Below are positions 1 to 9,335 of a DNA stretch of 64,000 nucleotides, piece after piece (the first letter of the stretch is position 1; the number at the start of each line of letters is the position of its first letter). The stretch comes from a bacterium (lineage in GTDB: Bacteria > Planctomycetota > UBA1135 > UBA2386). The stretch is from NCBI GenBank assembly GCA_030432695.1, contig JAUILN010000009.1:434001-498000 (forward strand). The letters run 5' to 3'. Position numbers and translations under genes: made by a program. The notes under the pieces were generated by a model that was not told the origin of the DNA, ran no database searches, and worked only from the letters and a program-made list of their open reading frames with translations.

Positions 1-1033
1 GAGTCGCGACCGGCAGGCGGCGGCGGCCGGGATCGATCAGGCAGATGCCGTCGACATCGTCGATGATCCCCGGGGGGTTCTTGGGCCGTAGTCCGATGAG
101 GCTGGAGACCGGCGTTCCGGTCGTGGGGTCGCGGTAGACGACGTGACCGTTGCCGCCGACGCGGTGGAAGAGCAGCGAGTCGCGGTTGTTGCTCGTCGTC
201 GAGAAGATCAGTCGGTTGCGCAGGAAGTCGAGACCGATCGCGTCGACGTCCTCGCCGACGCCGAGGCCGAGTTGGGCGTAGGTGATGTAGGGCTGGGGCA
301 CCGTCCAGGCATTGTTCGCGCGGCGGGTCACCAGGATGGTCGCACCGCTTGCCAGAGTGCCGTTCCACCAGTTGCCAGGCGCGGCTCCCGCAGCATTCGT
401 CGTGAGGGAGAAGAACAGCGCACCCGGCCGGTCATTGCCGCGGAACATCATGCCGGCCAGGAGATCGAGGGCATCGATGTCGGCCTCACCTCCGCCTGGA
501 CGGACCACCCTCATCTCGGCATCGTTCACCGAGCGCATCGTGCGGCCGACGAACTCGGCTGGCAGGTTGCTGCCACGCAGCACGTAGGTGAAGACGTCGG
601 CTGCGGCACCGGTCGGTGAGGCATCTTCCATCGCGATCACGCTCTCGCGCTCGCCACCGGTGCCCGGCGTCACCGAGAAGTTGATGGCTCCCCAGGAGCG
701 GGGATCGACGACGGCGTCGCCGAGTTGGTTGGACAGCACCCAGTCGAGGCCGAGCGACATGGCGTCCAGGTCGAGATTGGCGAGGGCCGCCAGATTGGGA
801 TCGAACTGGAGCCCCCAGGCGGCTGGACCGGCGTTCGTGTCGCCCTGGGCTCGCACTCCGACGTCCATGTGGTTCAGACCGGTCCCTGGTCCGGTCGTTC
901 CCTGGGCGAGCGAGACTCCCGCGGCGGTCCTGGCCACGGGGCCGATGGATTGCACCTGCTGTGCAACGACCGATGTCGCACACGACGCGAACAGCGAGGC
1001 TGCAACCAACTGCAGCCGCAGGGATCGGGGCAT
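1..1033 (-). CDS. secreted protein of unknown function, 3' end beyond window
   Basis: An open frame runs on the minus strand from an ATG at 1033 off the left edge, giving at least 344 residues with no stop. The first 25 residues form a typical signal peptide ending in an Ala-Gln cleavage region (…TSVVAQQ). The rest is low in cysteine and rich in Gly, Asp and Asn. It contains segments such as GVRAQGDTNAGPAAWGLQFD and LIFSTTSNNRDSLLFHRVGG, which look like a beta-rich exported protein. No catalytic motif is visible. It lies 50 bp downstream of the kinase gene on the same strand, so it could be cotranscribed with it. The family is not recognised. Confidence 0.75.
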   Translation of the reverse strand, partial: MPRSLRLQLVAASLFASCATSVVAQQVQSIGPVARTAAGVSLAQGTTGPGTGLNHMDVGVRAQGDTNAGPAAWGLQFDPNLAALANLDLDAMSLGLDWVLSNQLGDAVVDPRSWGAINFSVTPGTGGERESVIAMEDASPTGAAADVFTYVLRGSNLPAEFVGRTMRSVNDAEMRVVRPGGGEADIDALDLLAGMMFRGNDRPGALFFSLTTNAAGAAPGNWWNGTLASGATILVTRRANNAWTVPQPYITYAQLGLGVGEDVDAIGLDFLRNRLIFSTTSNNRDSLLFHRVGGNGHVVYRDPTTGTPVSSLIGLRPKNPPGIIDDVDGICLIDPGRRRLPVAT

Positions 1034-1083
1034 GGTTCCTCCAGTCGGACCCGGTCGGAGTTCCGGGTCCCGATCACACGCGC

Positions 1084-3618
1084 TCATCGACCTCCGAGCC
1101 GCTCTTCCAATGCGGCTCGAAGCGCCGTGATGCGCGCATCCTCCGGGGCGAGTGCGCTGGCCAGGCTCGCGGTGAGCAGGGCGAGCTGGGCGAGGTCCGG
1201 GTTCTCTTCGGCCCGGTCCTCCAACATCAGGGCGAAGTTGGCCAGCCCGATCGGTTGACGCGGCTGCGCTTTCAGTTGTTCCACCTGGTGGTCGAACGCC
1301 GAGGCGAGGTCGTCGCGTCGGAGGGCCCGGGCGATGATCAGGGCCTTGGTCGCGCGATCGCGCCAGGACTTCGTCGGTCGCGACTCGCAAGCCTCGAAGT
1401 AGTCCGTGGCGCGGGTCGCCGCGCTTCGCGTCGCTTCGCCATCCTCCGCCCAACGCGCGGCCCAGGCGGCGGCCAGCTCGATCGACCCCGACTCGTAGAG
1501 GCGGCGTGGCTCCTCCGCGATGCGCGCGGCCATCGCTCGGGCCTCGTCGATCCGTCCGAGGTCTCGATAGACCTGGGTCAGGTTGGCCGTGCAGTGGTCG
1601 AGCCAGGGGCGGAGTGCGTGGGCGGCCTCCAGGTGTTCGACGGCGGCGTCGAGGTCGCCGAGGTTCTTGTGGATCACGCCGAGGTTGTTGGTCGGGCCGA
1701 ACCGTCCGGGGCAGAGGCGGATCGCCGCCTCGGTCGGTTCCAGGGCCTGCTCGTAGCGTCTCGTGTTCGCCAGGATCGATCCGACGACGTGTCGGGTGCG
1801 GACCGTGGTGCGGCCGAGCCGTGCCTCGAGGGCCAGTGCCGCGTCGTAGGCCTCGAGGATCCGTTCGCGGATGCCGAGCCACGCGAACAGCCGCAGCGAG
1901 TCCGCCAGTTCGTCCGGGCTGGCCTGTTCGAGGTGCTGGTCGGCGAGTCGGTAGTCGCGGATCCGCAGGGCGTGGAACCCGGCGACCAGATGGTCCGATC
2001 GGGTCTGCGGGGCTGGCAGTCCTTCGAGGTCGACGGCCTCGACGCCGCGTTGCCCCGGCGTGGCCGCGGCGAAGCGCTCGACGAGCGCGCGGCAGTGCGG
2101 CGAGTCGACGTGCGCGGACACCATGCGAAGGTCGTCGAGCGCGGCGTCGTGGTCACCCTGGTCCTGGTGCAGTGCCGCCCGGGTCACGCGATGCAGGACA
2201 TCGTTCGGGCTCAGCTCCAGCACGGCATCGAGGCGTGCGATGTCCTGTGCGCGCTCCTCGCGCGGGAAGAGGAGCCGCTCCGCGACCGAGCCTTCCACTG
2301 CGAGGTCGAAGGGCAGTCGGGCCACGAGGTCTTGCCAGCGTTCGTGGTCCGCCGCCTCGACCTCACGGATCCAGTTCCCACCGATCCAGGTGGCGAGTCC
2401 GAGCGTCGCCAGTGTCGAGACCGCGAGTCCTGCCCGCGACGGCTGCCTCCGGATGCGCCGCAGCGTCCGCCGGACCGGCCCCAGGGTCCGCACCGACAGC
2501 GGCCGGTGGTCGAGGAAGGCCCGGAGGTCGGCTTCCAACGCCGCGGCGTCCTGGTAGCGGCGCCGCGGGTCGCGCTCCATCCCGTGCTCGACGATTGCCT
2601 GCAGGTCGCGTGGCAGCCCGGGGTGGAAGCGGCTGGCCGGCGGTGGATCGCTGGTCGCGAGCCGTCCGAAGACCTGGCCGGGATCGCCCTCGTAGGGCGG
2701 GCGCAGGGTCAGCAGGTGGTACAGCGTCGCGGCCAGGCTGTAGACGTCGAGCGCCGGTTGCGGGGCCTCCGCGCCGTTGAGCTGCTCGGGCGCCATGTAC
2801 CACGGGGTGCCGAGTGCCGCACCCGTCGCCGTGAGACTCGCATCCTCGGCGCGCACTGCCATGCCGAAGTCGAGCAGGACCACCCGCCCACTGGTCGTCA
2901 CCACGACGTTCGACGGCTTGACGTCGCGGTGCAGGATGCCGCGGGCATGAGCCGCAGCGAGGCCGGCGGCGAGGTCGGCACACCAGGCGACGATCTGGCG
3001 GAGGAAGCTGCGCTCGGCCAGGGTGCCGCAGCGGTCGGCGAGCCAGTCGGTGGAGGCGAAGCCCACCGCAGAGGGGCCGACGGGCATCCGTTCCCGCGAC
3101 CACTCGAGCAGGTCCTTCAGCGTCGCACCCTCCAGCAGTTCGGAGACCTGGAACAGGGCGCCCTCGCCGGTCCGACCACGGTCGTGGATGCGCAGGATGT
3201 TCGGGTGGTCGAGGGCGGCGAGGGCCTCGGACTCGCGGAGGAAGCGGGCGTCGGCATGGCGGCCAGCGAGCAGGCCGGCGCGCAGGAGCTTGACCGCGAC
3301 CTCGCGACCCAGGCGCAGGTCGGTGGCGCGGAACACGTCGCCTGCGGCACCCGAGCCGAGATGTCGTCCGAGGCGGTAGCGCTCGGCGAGGACTCGGCCT
3401 TCGAGTGGAGCGTCGTCGGCGCCTTCACCGTGCAGCGAGTCGAGTCGGTGGTCGAGTGCCAGCAGATCGCGGAGGGCCGGTGCGAGCTCCGGCGCCGCGG
3501 CGCAGAGTCGCTCGGGGTCGACGGACTCGCCGCGGTCTCTGGCCGCCAGGGCCTCTTCGAGCAGCGACTCCAGGCGGCTCGCGTCGGCGGCGGAGAGATG
3601 CTGATCGGGCCGGCTCAT
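1084..3618 (-). CDS. Ser/Thr protein kinase with TPR-like C-terminus
   Basis: 844-residue eukaryotic-type kinase. Residues 1-75 are a short helical leader. The kinase domain covers about 80-370 with the Gly-rich loop GSGAAG, ATP-binding Lys110, catalytic HRDVKPSN at 230-237, DFG at 250-252 and the APE-like MAPEQ. A single membrane helix lies near 397-414, so the kinase should be cytoplasmic and the C-terminal 420 residues outside. That half has helical TPR-like repeats (for example LSPNDVLHRVTRAALHQDQG and LGVIHKNLGDLDAAVEHLEA), suggesting protein-protein sensing. The start ATG overlaps the stop of the upstream ECF sigma gene by 4 bp, so the two are translationally coupled and probably work together. 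Substrates are unknown. Confidence 0.93.
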   Translation of the reverse strand: MSRPDQHLSAADASRLESLLEEALAARDRGESVDPERLCAAAPELAPALRDLLALDHRLDSLHGEGADDAPLEGRVLAERYRLGRHLGSGAAGDVFRATDLRLGREVAVKLLRAGLLAGRHADARFLRESEALAALDHPNILRIHDRGRTGEGALFQVSELLEGATLKDLLEWSRERMPVGPSAVGFASTDWLADRCGTLAERSFLRQIVAWCADLAAGLAAAHARGILHRDVKPSNVVVTTSGRVVLLDFGMAVRAEDASLTATGAALGTPWYMAPEQLNGAEAPQPALDVYSLAATLYHLLTLRPPYEGDPGQVFGRLATSDPPPASRFHPGLPRDLQAIVEHGMERDPRRRYQDAAALEADLRAFLDHRPLSVRTLGPVRRTLRRIRRQPSRAGLAVSTLATLGLATWIGGNWIREVEAADHERWQDLVARLPFDLAVEGSVAERLLFPREERAQDIARLDAVLELSPNDVLHRVTRAALHQDQGDHDAALDDLRMVSAHVDSPHCRALVERFAAATPGQRGVEAVDLEGLPAPQTRSDHLVAGFHALRIRDYRLADQHLEQASPDELADSLRLFAWLGIRERILEAYDAALALEARLGRTTVRTRHVVGSILANTRRYEQALEPTEAAIRLCPGRFGPTNNLGVIHKNLGDLDAAVEHLEAAHALRPWLDHCTANLTQVYRDLGRIDEARAMAARIAEEPRRLYESGSIELAAAWAARWAEDGEATRSAATRATDYFEACESRPTKSWRDRATKALIIARALRRDDLASAFDHQVEQLKAQPRQPIGLANFALMLEDRAEENPDLAQLALLTASLASALAPEDARITALRAALEERLGGR

Positions 3619-4244
3619 TCCCGGTCCTCGCCGAGCTGGATCCCTCGCATGCGCAGGCGGACCAGCAGCCGGGCCCGCACCGCGTGGTAGGCCTTGCGCG
3701 CCGCGTCGGCCGAGGGGTAGTCGAGGTCGGTCGCGAGCTGCGTGAACTCCGCCTGTTCCTCCATGCGCAGGGTGAGGAGCTGCTGCTCGCGCTCGCCGAA
3801 GGTCGCCAGCACCTCGCGGTAGATCGCCGCGGTCTCGCCGTCGGCCGCGGCCTGCAGTGGCGAGTCGGGCGCGTCGGTGCCGTGGGTCTCGGCGGGTGGT
3901 CCCGCGACGTTGCGGCGGACGTCGCGGCAGTGGGCCTCGTGACGGCGGATCTCGTTCTGCAGCTTGTGGGCGACGATGCCCGCCAGATAGGCGACGAACT
4001 GGGCCTCCGATTGCGCCTCGACCCGATCGAGCTGGCCCAATGTCGCGACGAAGGTCTCCTGGACGATGTCCCCGGTGCTGAACAGCGCCAGCATCGGGCT
4101 GCCTGGATTACGCAGGTCGGCCTGGATCCGGCGATGGACGATAGCCTGGACCTGCGCGTAATAGCGCCGGTAGATCTGCTCGCGAACTGCGGGGTCTCCG
4201 GCGTTCGCGAGCAGTTCGGACATCTCCATGGCGCGTCCGATCAT
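3615..4244 (-). CDS. ECF-family RNA polymerase sigma factor
   Basis: 209-residue sigma-70-like regulator. Region 2 is seen in FSTGDIVQETFVATLGQLD followed by FVAYLAGIVAHKLQNEIRRH. Region 4 is in the C-terminal third, with FGEREQQLLTLRMEEQAEFT and a helix-turn-helix-like YPSADAARKAYHAVRARLL. An acidic linker of about 40 residues separates them. It is the first gene of a two-gene unit, and its TGA overlaps the kinase ATG. A kinase next to an ECF factor is common in planctomycetes and suggests control by phosphorylation, but that is inference. The ATG at 4244 is used; an in-frame ATG five codons later is an alternative. Confidence 0.9.
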   Translation of the reverse strand: MIGRAMEMSELLANAGDPAVREQIYRRYYAQVQAIVHRRIQADLRNPGSPMLALFSTGDIVQETFVATLGQLDRVEAQSEAQFVAYLAGIVAHKLQNEIRRHEAHCRDVRRNVAGPPAETHGTDAPDSPLQAAADGETAAIYREVLATFGEREQQLLTLRMEEQAEFTQLATDLDYPSADAARKAYHAVRARLLVRLRMRGIQLGEDRE

Positions 4245-4394
4245 CGACGCGGCGCGGGATTTGGCAAGCGCTCCGAGCCCGCCGTCGAGGTCGTGATCGG
4301 GCTCGAGACGATCCTGCGGTGGCGGATCCGCGCTGCGAGATGTACAGGACTCGAGACTCCGCAGTGCCCACGAGTCGCGCCGCTCGTCAACCGC

Positions 4395-7300
4395 TCACGA
4401 CTCTCCCAGTGTGACCCTTGCGCCGGGACTGAATGTCAGCGTGTTCAGGTAGGCGCCGCTCGGATCGAGCACCGCCCATTGCAGGATCATCCGAACCCCG
4501 ACCAGGCTCGGGTCGTTGGCGGGGACCGTGAAGCCGAGCGAAGCCTCACCGGCGGGCGAGATCGACGCCGGCACGCCGATCGCAGGTTGCCGCGGGTGGA
4601 CGACGCAACCACCGGGCAGGGTGATGTTCTGTTGGCCGGCTCCGAACAGCAGGGTCGCGGAACTCGAAGGAGCCGCCTCGGACAGGTCGACGGTGAAGGA
4701 TCGTCCACGCGCCGGGATGCCGGTGGTTCCGAGCTGCGGCACGAGGCCGGCATGACCGGGGCAGCCATTGCCGACCCATTCGACCAGTGCGGGTTCGAGC
4801 AGGTCGAGCGGCAGTGCGAACAGTTCGAAGCCGGTGGTGCCGTCGTCGGCCGTGAAGAGGAGTTGACCACCGAAGACCAAGGGCTGGTCCCAGGTGCGGT
4901 CGCGGATGTCGCCGGCACGGATCGAGTCCGCTGCGCCGGGTGCGAGATCCGTCACGCGGCGCGTGCCCGCGGCCGTGCCGTCGGAGATCCACAGCTCGCG
5001 ACCATGCACGGGATCGGTCGCGGCGAACACGTTGCGGTTGCCGAGTCCCACCTGCGTGGTCCGTGGGACATGAACCGACGAATCGAAGCCCGGCATCGAT
5101 CCAGTGATCGGTCGGGTCCCCGCGGCGGTGCCGTCGGTGGTCCACAGCTCGAGGCCAATCGCTGCGTTCATCGCGGTGAACCAAACCGCGTCGGGAGTCG
5201 CGACCAGGTCTCGCGGTTCCGAGCTGGCCTGGCCGGGCCAGAGGTCTACGAGTTGGCGCGTTCCCGCGGGAGTGCCGTCCGTCACCCAGATCTCGCGGCC
5301 GGTTCCTCCGATCGGGTCGCCGCGGTCGGAGCAATCGTCGCGGACCGACAGGTAGACCAGGCCGTCGCGGGCGACGAAATCGGCGTCGGGGGACAGATAT
5401 GCGCAGGGGCCGCGGATCACCGCCAGCTGTGATGTTCCCGTCAGGGTTCCGTCGCTGATCCACAGGCTCTCTTGGTTGCCGCTGGTCACCAAGAAGTACA
5501 GCCGGTCGTCGTGTACGAACCCGGTGTCGTCGCTGGGCACGCCCGCGCCCGTCAGACCCAGGGGAACGGCCGGGTTGGTTCCGTCGCAGGTCCACAGGTC
5601 TCCACCGGCCAGGATCAGCAGCCGGTCGGAGAGGGCGTGGATCGGTCGATCCCCGGCGATGTACGAGAGGTCGAGTGCGGTGGGGCCCACTCGCAGAGTG
5701 CCGTGGAACGTCCCGTCGGTGCGCCAGAGGGTCCTTCCCGTGGAATCGTTGGCGCTGAAGTAGATGCGGTCGGCGAATCGGGTGAGGTGGAGCGGATTGC
5801 CGCTCGCGGCGCCCGGGGCTGTCTGGCGGAGAGGTCGAGTGTCGCTCGACGTGCCGGTCGTGGCCCACAGCTCGGTGCCTTGGCCGGGCACCGACGCGGA
5901 GAAGATCGCGCGACGGCCGAGCTGCAGGAAGTTGCGCGGTGATGCCGAGCCGTTCCCCGGGCTCAGGTCCGCCAGCAGGTTCGTTCCACCCGGCGTGCCG
6001 TCGGTCACCCAGAGTTCGCGGCCGTTGGAGACATCCCAGGCGGAGAACACCACGCGGTTGCCGGCATGCGTGAACTCACCCGGGAACGACGAGGCGGGTG
6101 CACTGGGCGTGAGGTCGAGTAGCAGATGCGTGCCGGCCACGGTGCCGTCGGTGCTCCAGATCTCGCGGCCGTGCACTCCGTCGTCGACGCTGAACCACGT
6201 CCGACCGCCGAAGTTGCCGAGCAGGGTGGGGCGCGACGACTCGGTACCCGGGGCGAGGTCGAACAAGGGGCCGGTCCCCGCCACGGTGCCGTCACTCGAC
6301 CACAGCTCGATGCCGAGTGTGTCGGTGCCGACCACGAACAATGCTCGGCCACCGACCGCGCCGAGCTGCCAGCTGGCGCCTCCTGGCTCCCGGCTCAGGG
6401 TCAGGTCGGTGATGCGTCGGGTGCCGGCCGGCGTGCCGTCGGTCCACCAGAGTTCGGTCTCGTGCGTGAAGTCGTCGCCGAGGAACGCGAGTTCGTTGCC
6501 GGTTCCGACCGGGGTGAGTGCTGCAGGTCCCCGTCCGAACCTCGAGCCGTCGAGGTCGCCGAAGAAGGTCACGTTGGTGCCGTCGGTGACGTAGAGTTCG
6601 CGTCCTGCGCTCGAGGTCTCGGCGGTGAAGTAGCACAGGCTGCCGTGGGGCGTGTATTCCCTCGGCATGCTGCGGCCGCTGCCCGGTTCGAGATCGGCCA
6701 AGAGGCGGGTGCCGCCCGGGGTGCCGTCGGTGATCCACGGCTCGCGACCCGTGGTCCCGTCGTCGGCGGTGAAGATCACCGAGTTGCCGAACGCGGTGAA
6801 GTCACCGAGCGGGATTCCGCTCCCGTTGGGGTTCAGGTCGACGAGCAGTCCGGTTCCGGCGACCGTGCCGTCCGAGACGAACAGCTCGTAGCCGCGCGTT
6901 GCATCGCCGGCGGCGAACACGATCCGGTTGCCGACCCGCGCGCCGACACTCGGACGGGAACTTCCCGGGCCCGGCAGCAGATCGACCAGCAACGTAGTCC
7001 CGGCTTCGGTGCCGTCGGAGGTCCACAGCTCGATGCCGTGGACTCCGTCATCGGCAGCGAACAGCAACCGGTTGCCCAAGACCGTGAACAGGTCGCCGTT
7101 GCCGAATTGGTCGGAGACCGACGACACCGAGCCGGGTCGGATGTCGCGCACCAGGTGCGACCCGGCCTGCGTGCCATCCGAGGCGTGCAGCTCGAAACCG
7201 CGCGCGACGTCCGCGGCCCGGAACAGCACGTTGCCGTTCGGCAGTCGGACGAACTGCGACGGGAAGAGGCAGTCGGTCCGCGTGAAGGTGTCGAACCACT

Positions 7301-7535
7301 CCGTTCCTGCGGCTGTGCCGTCGGAGACCAGGACCGCACGGAAAGCGCTGTAGTTGTCGTGGCTCGCCGTCAGCCAGGCGCGCTGGCCGTCGTCCAGCAG
7401 CGGGCCGGTGGGAAACGTGGAGCCGGGATCGACTCCTCGGGAGATGTCACGCAGCAGGGTCTGTGCGCGGAGGGTGTCGACCGGCAGTGCGGCGGGAAGG
7501 AGGAGCAGAAACAGCAGCGAGCGCGGGTGGAGCAT
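4395..7535 (-). CDS. secreted ELWxTDGTxAGT-repeat protein
   Basis: 1046 residues with a signal peptide (LLFLLLLPAALP, cleavage near LRAQ). Most of the chain is a tandem array of about 50-65-residue units. Each has a core like ELWVTDGTPAGTRLLVDL followed by a GNRVVFSADDG-type strand. I count about 17 units, some degenerate (TTGTSSDT, CDGTNPAV). The pattern implies a solenoid or beta-propeller-like exported scaffold. The last about 130 residues form a different beta-rich tail starting at NGCPGHAG, with a pair of cysteines in LPGGCVVHP; a similar tail ends the protein at 29060-31318. Function is unknown; adhesion or surface structure is possible. It is probably not cotranscribed with the sigma gene 150 bp away. 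Confidence 0.85.
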   Translation of the reverse strand: MLHPRSLLFLLLLPAALPVDTLRAQTLLRDISRGVDPGSTFPTGPLLDDGQRAWLTASHDNYSAFRAVLVSDGTAAGTEWFDTFTRTDCLFPSQFVRLPNGNVLFRAADVARGFELHASDGTQAGSHLVRDIRPGSVSSVSDQFGNGDLFTVLGNRLLFAADDGVHGIELWTSDGTEAGTTLLVDLLPGPGSSRPSVGARVGNRIVFAAGDATRGYELFVSDGTVAGTGLLVDLNPNGSGIPLGDFTAFGNSVIFTADDGTTGREPWITDGTPGGTRLLADLEPGSGRSMPREYTPHGSLCYFTAETSSAGRELYVTDGTNVTFFGDLDGSRFGRGPAALTPVGTGNELAFLGDDFTHETELWWTDGTPAGTRRITDLTLSREPGGASWQLGAVGGRALFVVGTDTLGIELWSSDGTVAGTGPLFDLAPGTESSRPTLLGNFGGRTWFSVDDGVHGREIWSTDGTVAGTHLLLDLTPSAPASSFPGEFTHAGNRVVFSAWDVSNGRELWVTDGTPGGTNLLADLSPGNGSASPRNFLQLGRRAIFSASVPGQGTELWATTGTSSDTRPLRQTAPGAASGNPLHLTRFADRIYFSANDSTGRTLWRTDGTFHGTLRVGPTALDLSYIAGDRPIHALSDRLLILAGGDLWTCDGTNPAVPLGLTGAGVPSDDTGFVHDDRLYFLVTSGNQESLWISDGTLTGTSQLAVIRGPCAYLSPDADFVARDGLVYLSVRDDCSDRGDPIGGTGREIWVTDGTPAGTRQLVDLWPGQASSEPRDLVATPDAVWFTAMNAAIGLELWTTDGTAAGTRPITGSMPGFDSSVHVPRTTQVGLGNRNVFAATDPVHGRELWISDGTAAGTRRVTDLAPGAADSIRAGDIRDRTWDQPLVFGGQLLFTADDGTTGFELFALPLDLLEPALVEWVGNGCPGHAGLVPQLGTTGIPARGRSFTVDLSEAAPSSSATLLFGAGQQNITLPGGCVVHPRQPAIGVPASISPAGEASLGFTVPANDPSLVGVRMILQWAVLDPSGAYLNTLTFSPGARVTLGES

Positions 7536-7628
7536 CGTGGATACCGGACGGCGGAGGGTCCGAGATCCCTGGGTGCACGTCCGGAGTCCAGCGGTCGGAG
7601 GAATCTGCGGAATCTCCCTGCGCGTGGC

Positions 7629-9221
7629 TCACTCCGCGCCCGGCCTGATCGCCAGGCTGTGCTGGATCGTTCCCTGCAGGTCGACCACCCGGTAGGTCAC
7701 CCGCGGCGTATCGGCGCCGGCGGTGTCGAAGGTCACCAGGCCGAACGACGGGCCCGCCGTGTAGCTGAACAGGGAGCCGGGTACCGGACCGTGGCGGTGC
7801 TGGTTGGTCAGGCGCGACGAATTGAATTCGTAGAGATCGGGGCCCTCCGCTCGGTCGATGCGCCAGGCGTCGGAGCGGTGGCGGTCGGCGGAGAGCAGCA
7901 CCACACCCGGTACCTCCATCGCACGCCACGAGGCGAACAGGCCGTCGCGCTCGGCGCGGAAGCCGTTCCAGGTGTCGCGGCTGTCACCCTTCGCCGCGAA
8001 GGTCCACGGCACCGGCGAGCAGATCGCGTGGACGCGGCACTGCGAGTTGCCGAGCGTCGCGTCGAGCCAGGCGTGCTGCGCCGGTCCGAGCATCGTCGGC
8101 TCCGGCTGCCGCGGGTCGGTGCGCCACGCGCGGCCGTCGAGTTCCACGAAGCGCACGTCGCCGCGCTGCCAGGTGAAGTAGCTGCCGATCCCGTCCGGCC
8201 GGTCGGCGTGGCCGTAGTCGGGGTTCGGCCAGTTGCGGGTGAAGACCTCCCAGACCTCCGGCTTCCAGGGCGGCGTGGTGCGCGAGGTGCCACCGATGCA
8301 GTCGTTGGTGCCGAAATCGTGATCGTCCCAGATCGCGTAGACCGGCACGCTGTGGACCAACGCCCGCCATTCGGGGCGCGACTGGCGGCGGGAGTAGCAG
8401 TACTCCTGCATGCCCCGGCGGGTCGGGTCGTCGCTGTAGACGTTGTCGCCGAGCAGCAGCAGCGCGTCGGGCGCGGTGGCGCGGATCGTGTTCCACATGT
8501 GCTCGTGCTGCGGCACGTAGCCGGCGCCGCCGCCGAAGGCGATCGTGAAGGTGGTGGGGGTGCCCGGGGCTGGTGCGGTGCGGATCCTGCCGCCGTGCTC
8601 CGTGTCCGCGCCTTCGACCAGCACGCGGTAGGAGTAGCTGGTGTTGGCGCGCAGGCCGTCGAGCTGCAGCGTCGCGGTGTGCGCGGACCGCGAGGTGGTG
8701 CGGCCGTCGATGTGCGCGACGTGGCCGGCATCGGAGCGCGCCTCGATGGAGACCCGCGCGGGGCGCGCGGTGCGCAGCCAGACGCGGGCGTGCTCGTGGG
8801 TGACGTCGCCGAGTGTCGGGCCGTGGACCAGCGGGCCGGAGCGCGCCTCGAGGTCGGCGGCTAGGCCGGGGATCGCGCGGAGCTTCGCGGTGCACTCGAA
8901 CGGCCCGGCCAGGAAGCGGCCGGGGGGCAGGCCGAGATCGAGCGCGCGGGCCACCGCGTCGCGGGCGGCCGCGGCATCGTCTTGGACCGCGGCCAGCAGG
9001 GCGGCGAGGAACCACGACTCGGGGTCGTCGCCGCGCTCTCTGCAGACCGCGCCGATCGACTCGGACGCGGCGTCCAGCTTGCCGTCGAGCAGGGGCCGCA
9101 GGGCCTCCTGGTGGACGCGCTTGTACTGCTGGGCTACCGCGGTGGTCGCGAGGAGGGCGAGGCCTGCGAGCAGCATCGCGGCGATCCGGTGGGGCTGGGC
9201 GTTGCGCATTGCGGTCGCCAT
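7629..9221 (-). CDS. PhoD-like metallophosphatase / alkaline phosphatase D family
   Basis: 530 residues with an N-terminal signal peptide (ALLATTAVAQQ). A helical segment of about 90 residues precedes a fibronectin-like PhoD N-terminal domain (VWLRTARPARVSIEARSDAG). The metallophosphatase core carries the metal motifs LLLGDNVYSDD and YAIWDDHDFGTND, and later LLSADRHRSDAW in place of the usual GDxH block. PhoD-family enzymes are exported phosphodiesterases or monoesterases that use Ca and Fe. Several motif residues depart from the Bacillus type, so the substrate is open. The gene follows on the same strand as the repeat protein at 4395-7535, 93 bp upstream of it. Confidence 0.85.
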   Translation of the reverse strand: MATAMRNAQPHRIAAMLLAGLALLATTAVAQQYKRVHQEALRPLLDGKLDAASESIGAVCRERGDDPESWFLAALLAAVQDDAAAARDAVARALDLGLPPGRFLAGPFECTAKLRAIPGLAADLEARSGPLVHGPTLGDVTHEHARVWLRTARPARVSIEARSDAGHVAHIDGRTTSRSAHTATLQLDGLRANTSYSYRVLVEGADTEHGGRIRTAPAPGTPTTFTIAFGGGAGYVPQHEHMWNTIRATAPDALLLLGDNVYSDDPTRRGMQEYCYSRRQSRPEWRALVHSVPVYAIWDDHDFGTNDCIGGTSRTTPPWKPEVWEVFTRNWPNPDYGHADRPDGIGSYFTWQRGDVRFVELDGRAWRTDPRQPEPTMLGPAQHAWLDATLGNSQCRVHAICSPVPWTFAAKGDSRDTWNGFRAERDGLFASWRAMEVPGVVLLSADRHRSDAWRIDRAEGPDLYEFNSSRLTNQHRHGPVPGSLFSYTAGPSFGLVTFDTAGADTPRVTYRVVDLQGTIQHSLAIRPGAE

Positions 9222-9335
9222 GGGAGCAGGTGCCGGGGGACCGGTCGGTCAGAAATCGTCGGCGCCGGGCCGGGAATGACCGCCGGGGATTGCCTTCTGG
9301 ATGGAGCGCCTAGAAACCATGCAGAGGGAACCCTC

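Noticed and set aside
961..3690. A 909-codon plus-strand frame opposite the kinase gene
   Set aside because: It is the mirror of a real GC-rich gene. Its translation is Arg/Gly/Val-rich with no domains, while the minus strand encodes a full kinase.
6126..8864. A 912-codon plus-strand frame opposite the repeat protein and PhoD genes
   Set aside because: It crosses two real minus-strand genes and their gap; composition is typical of antisense frames.
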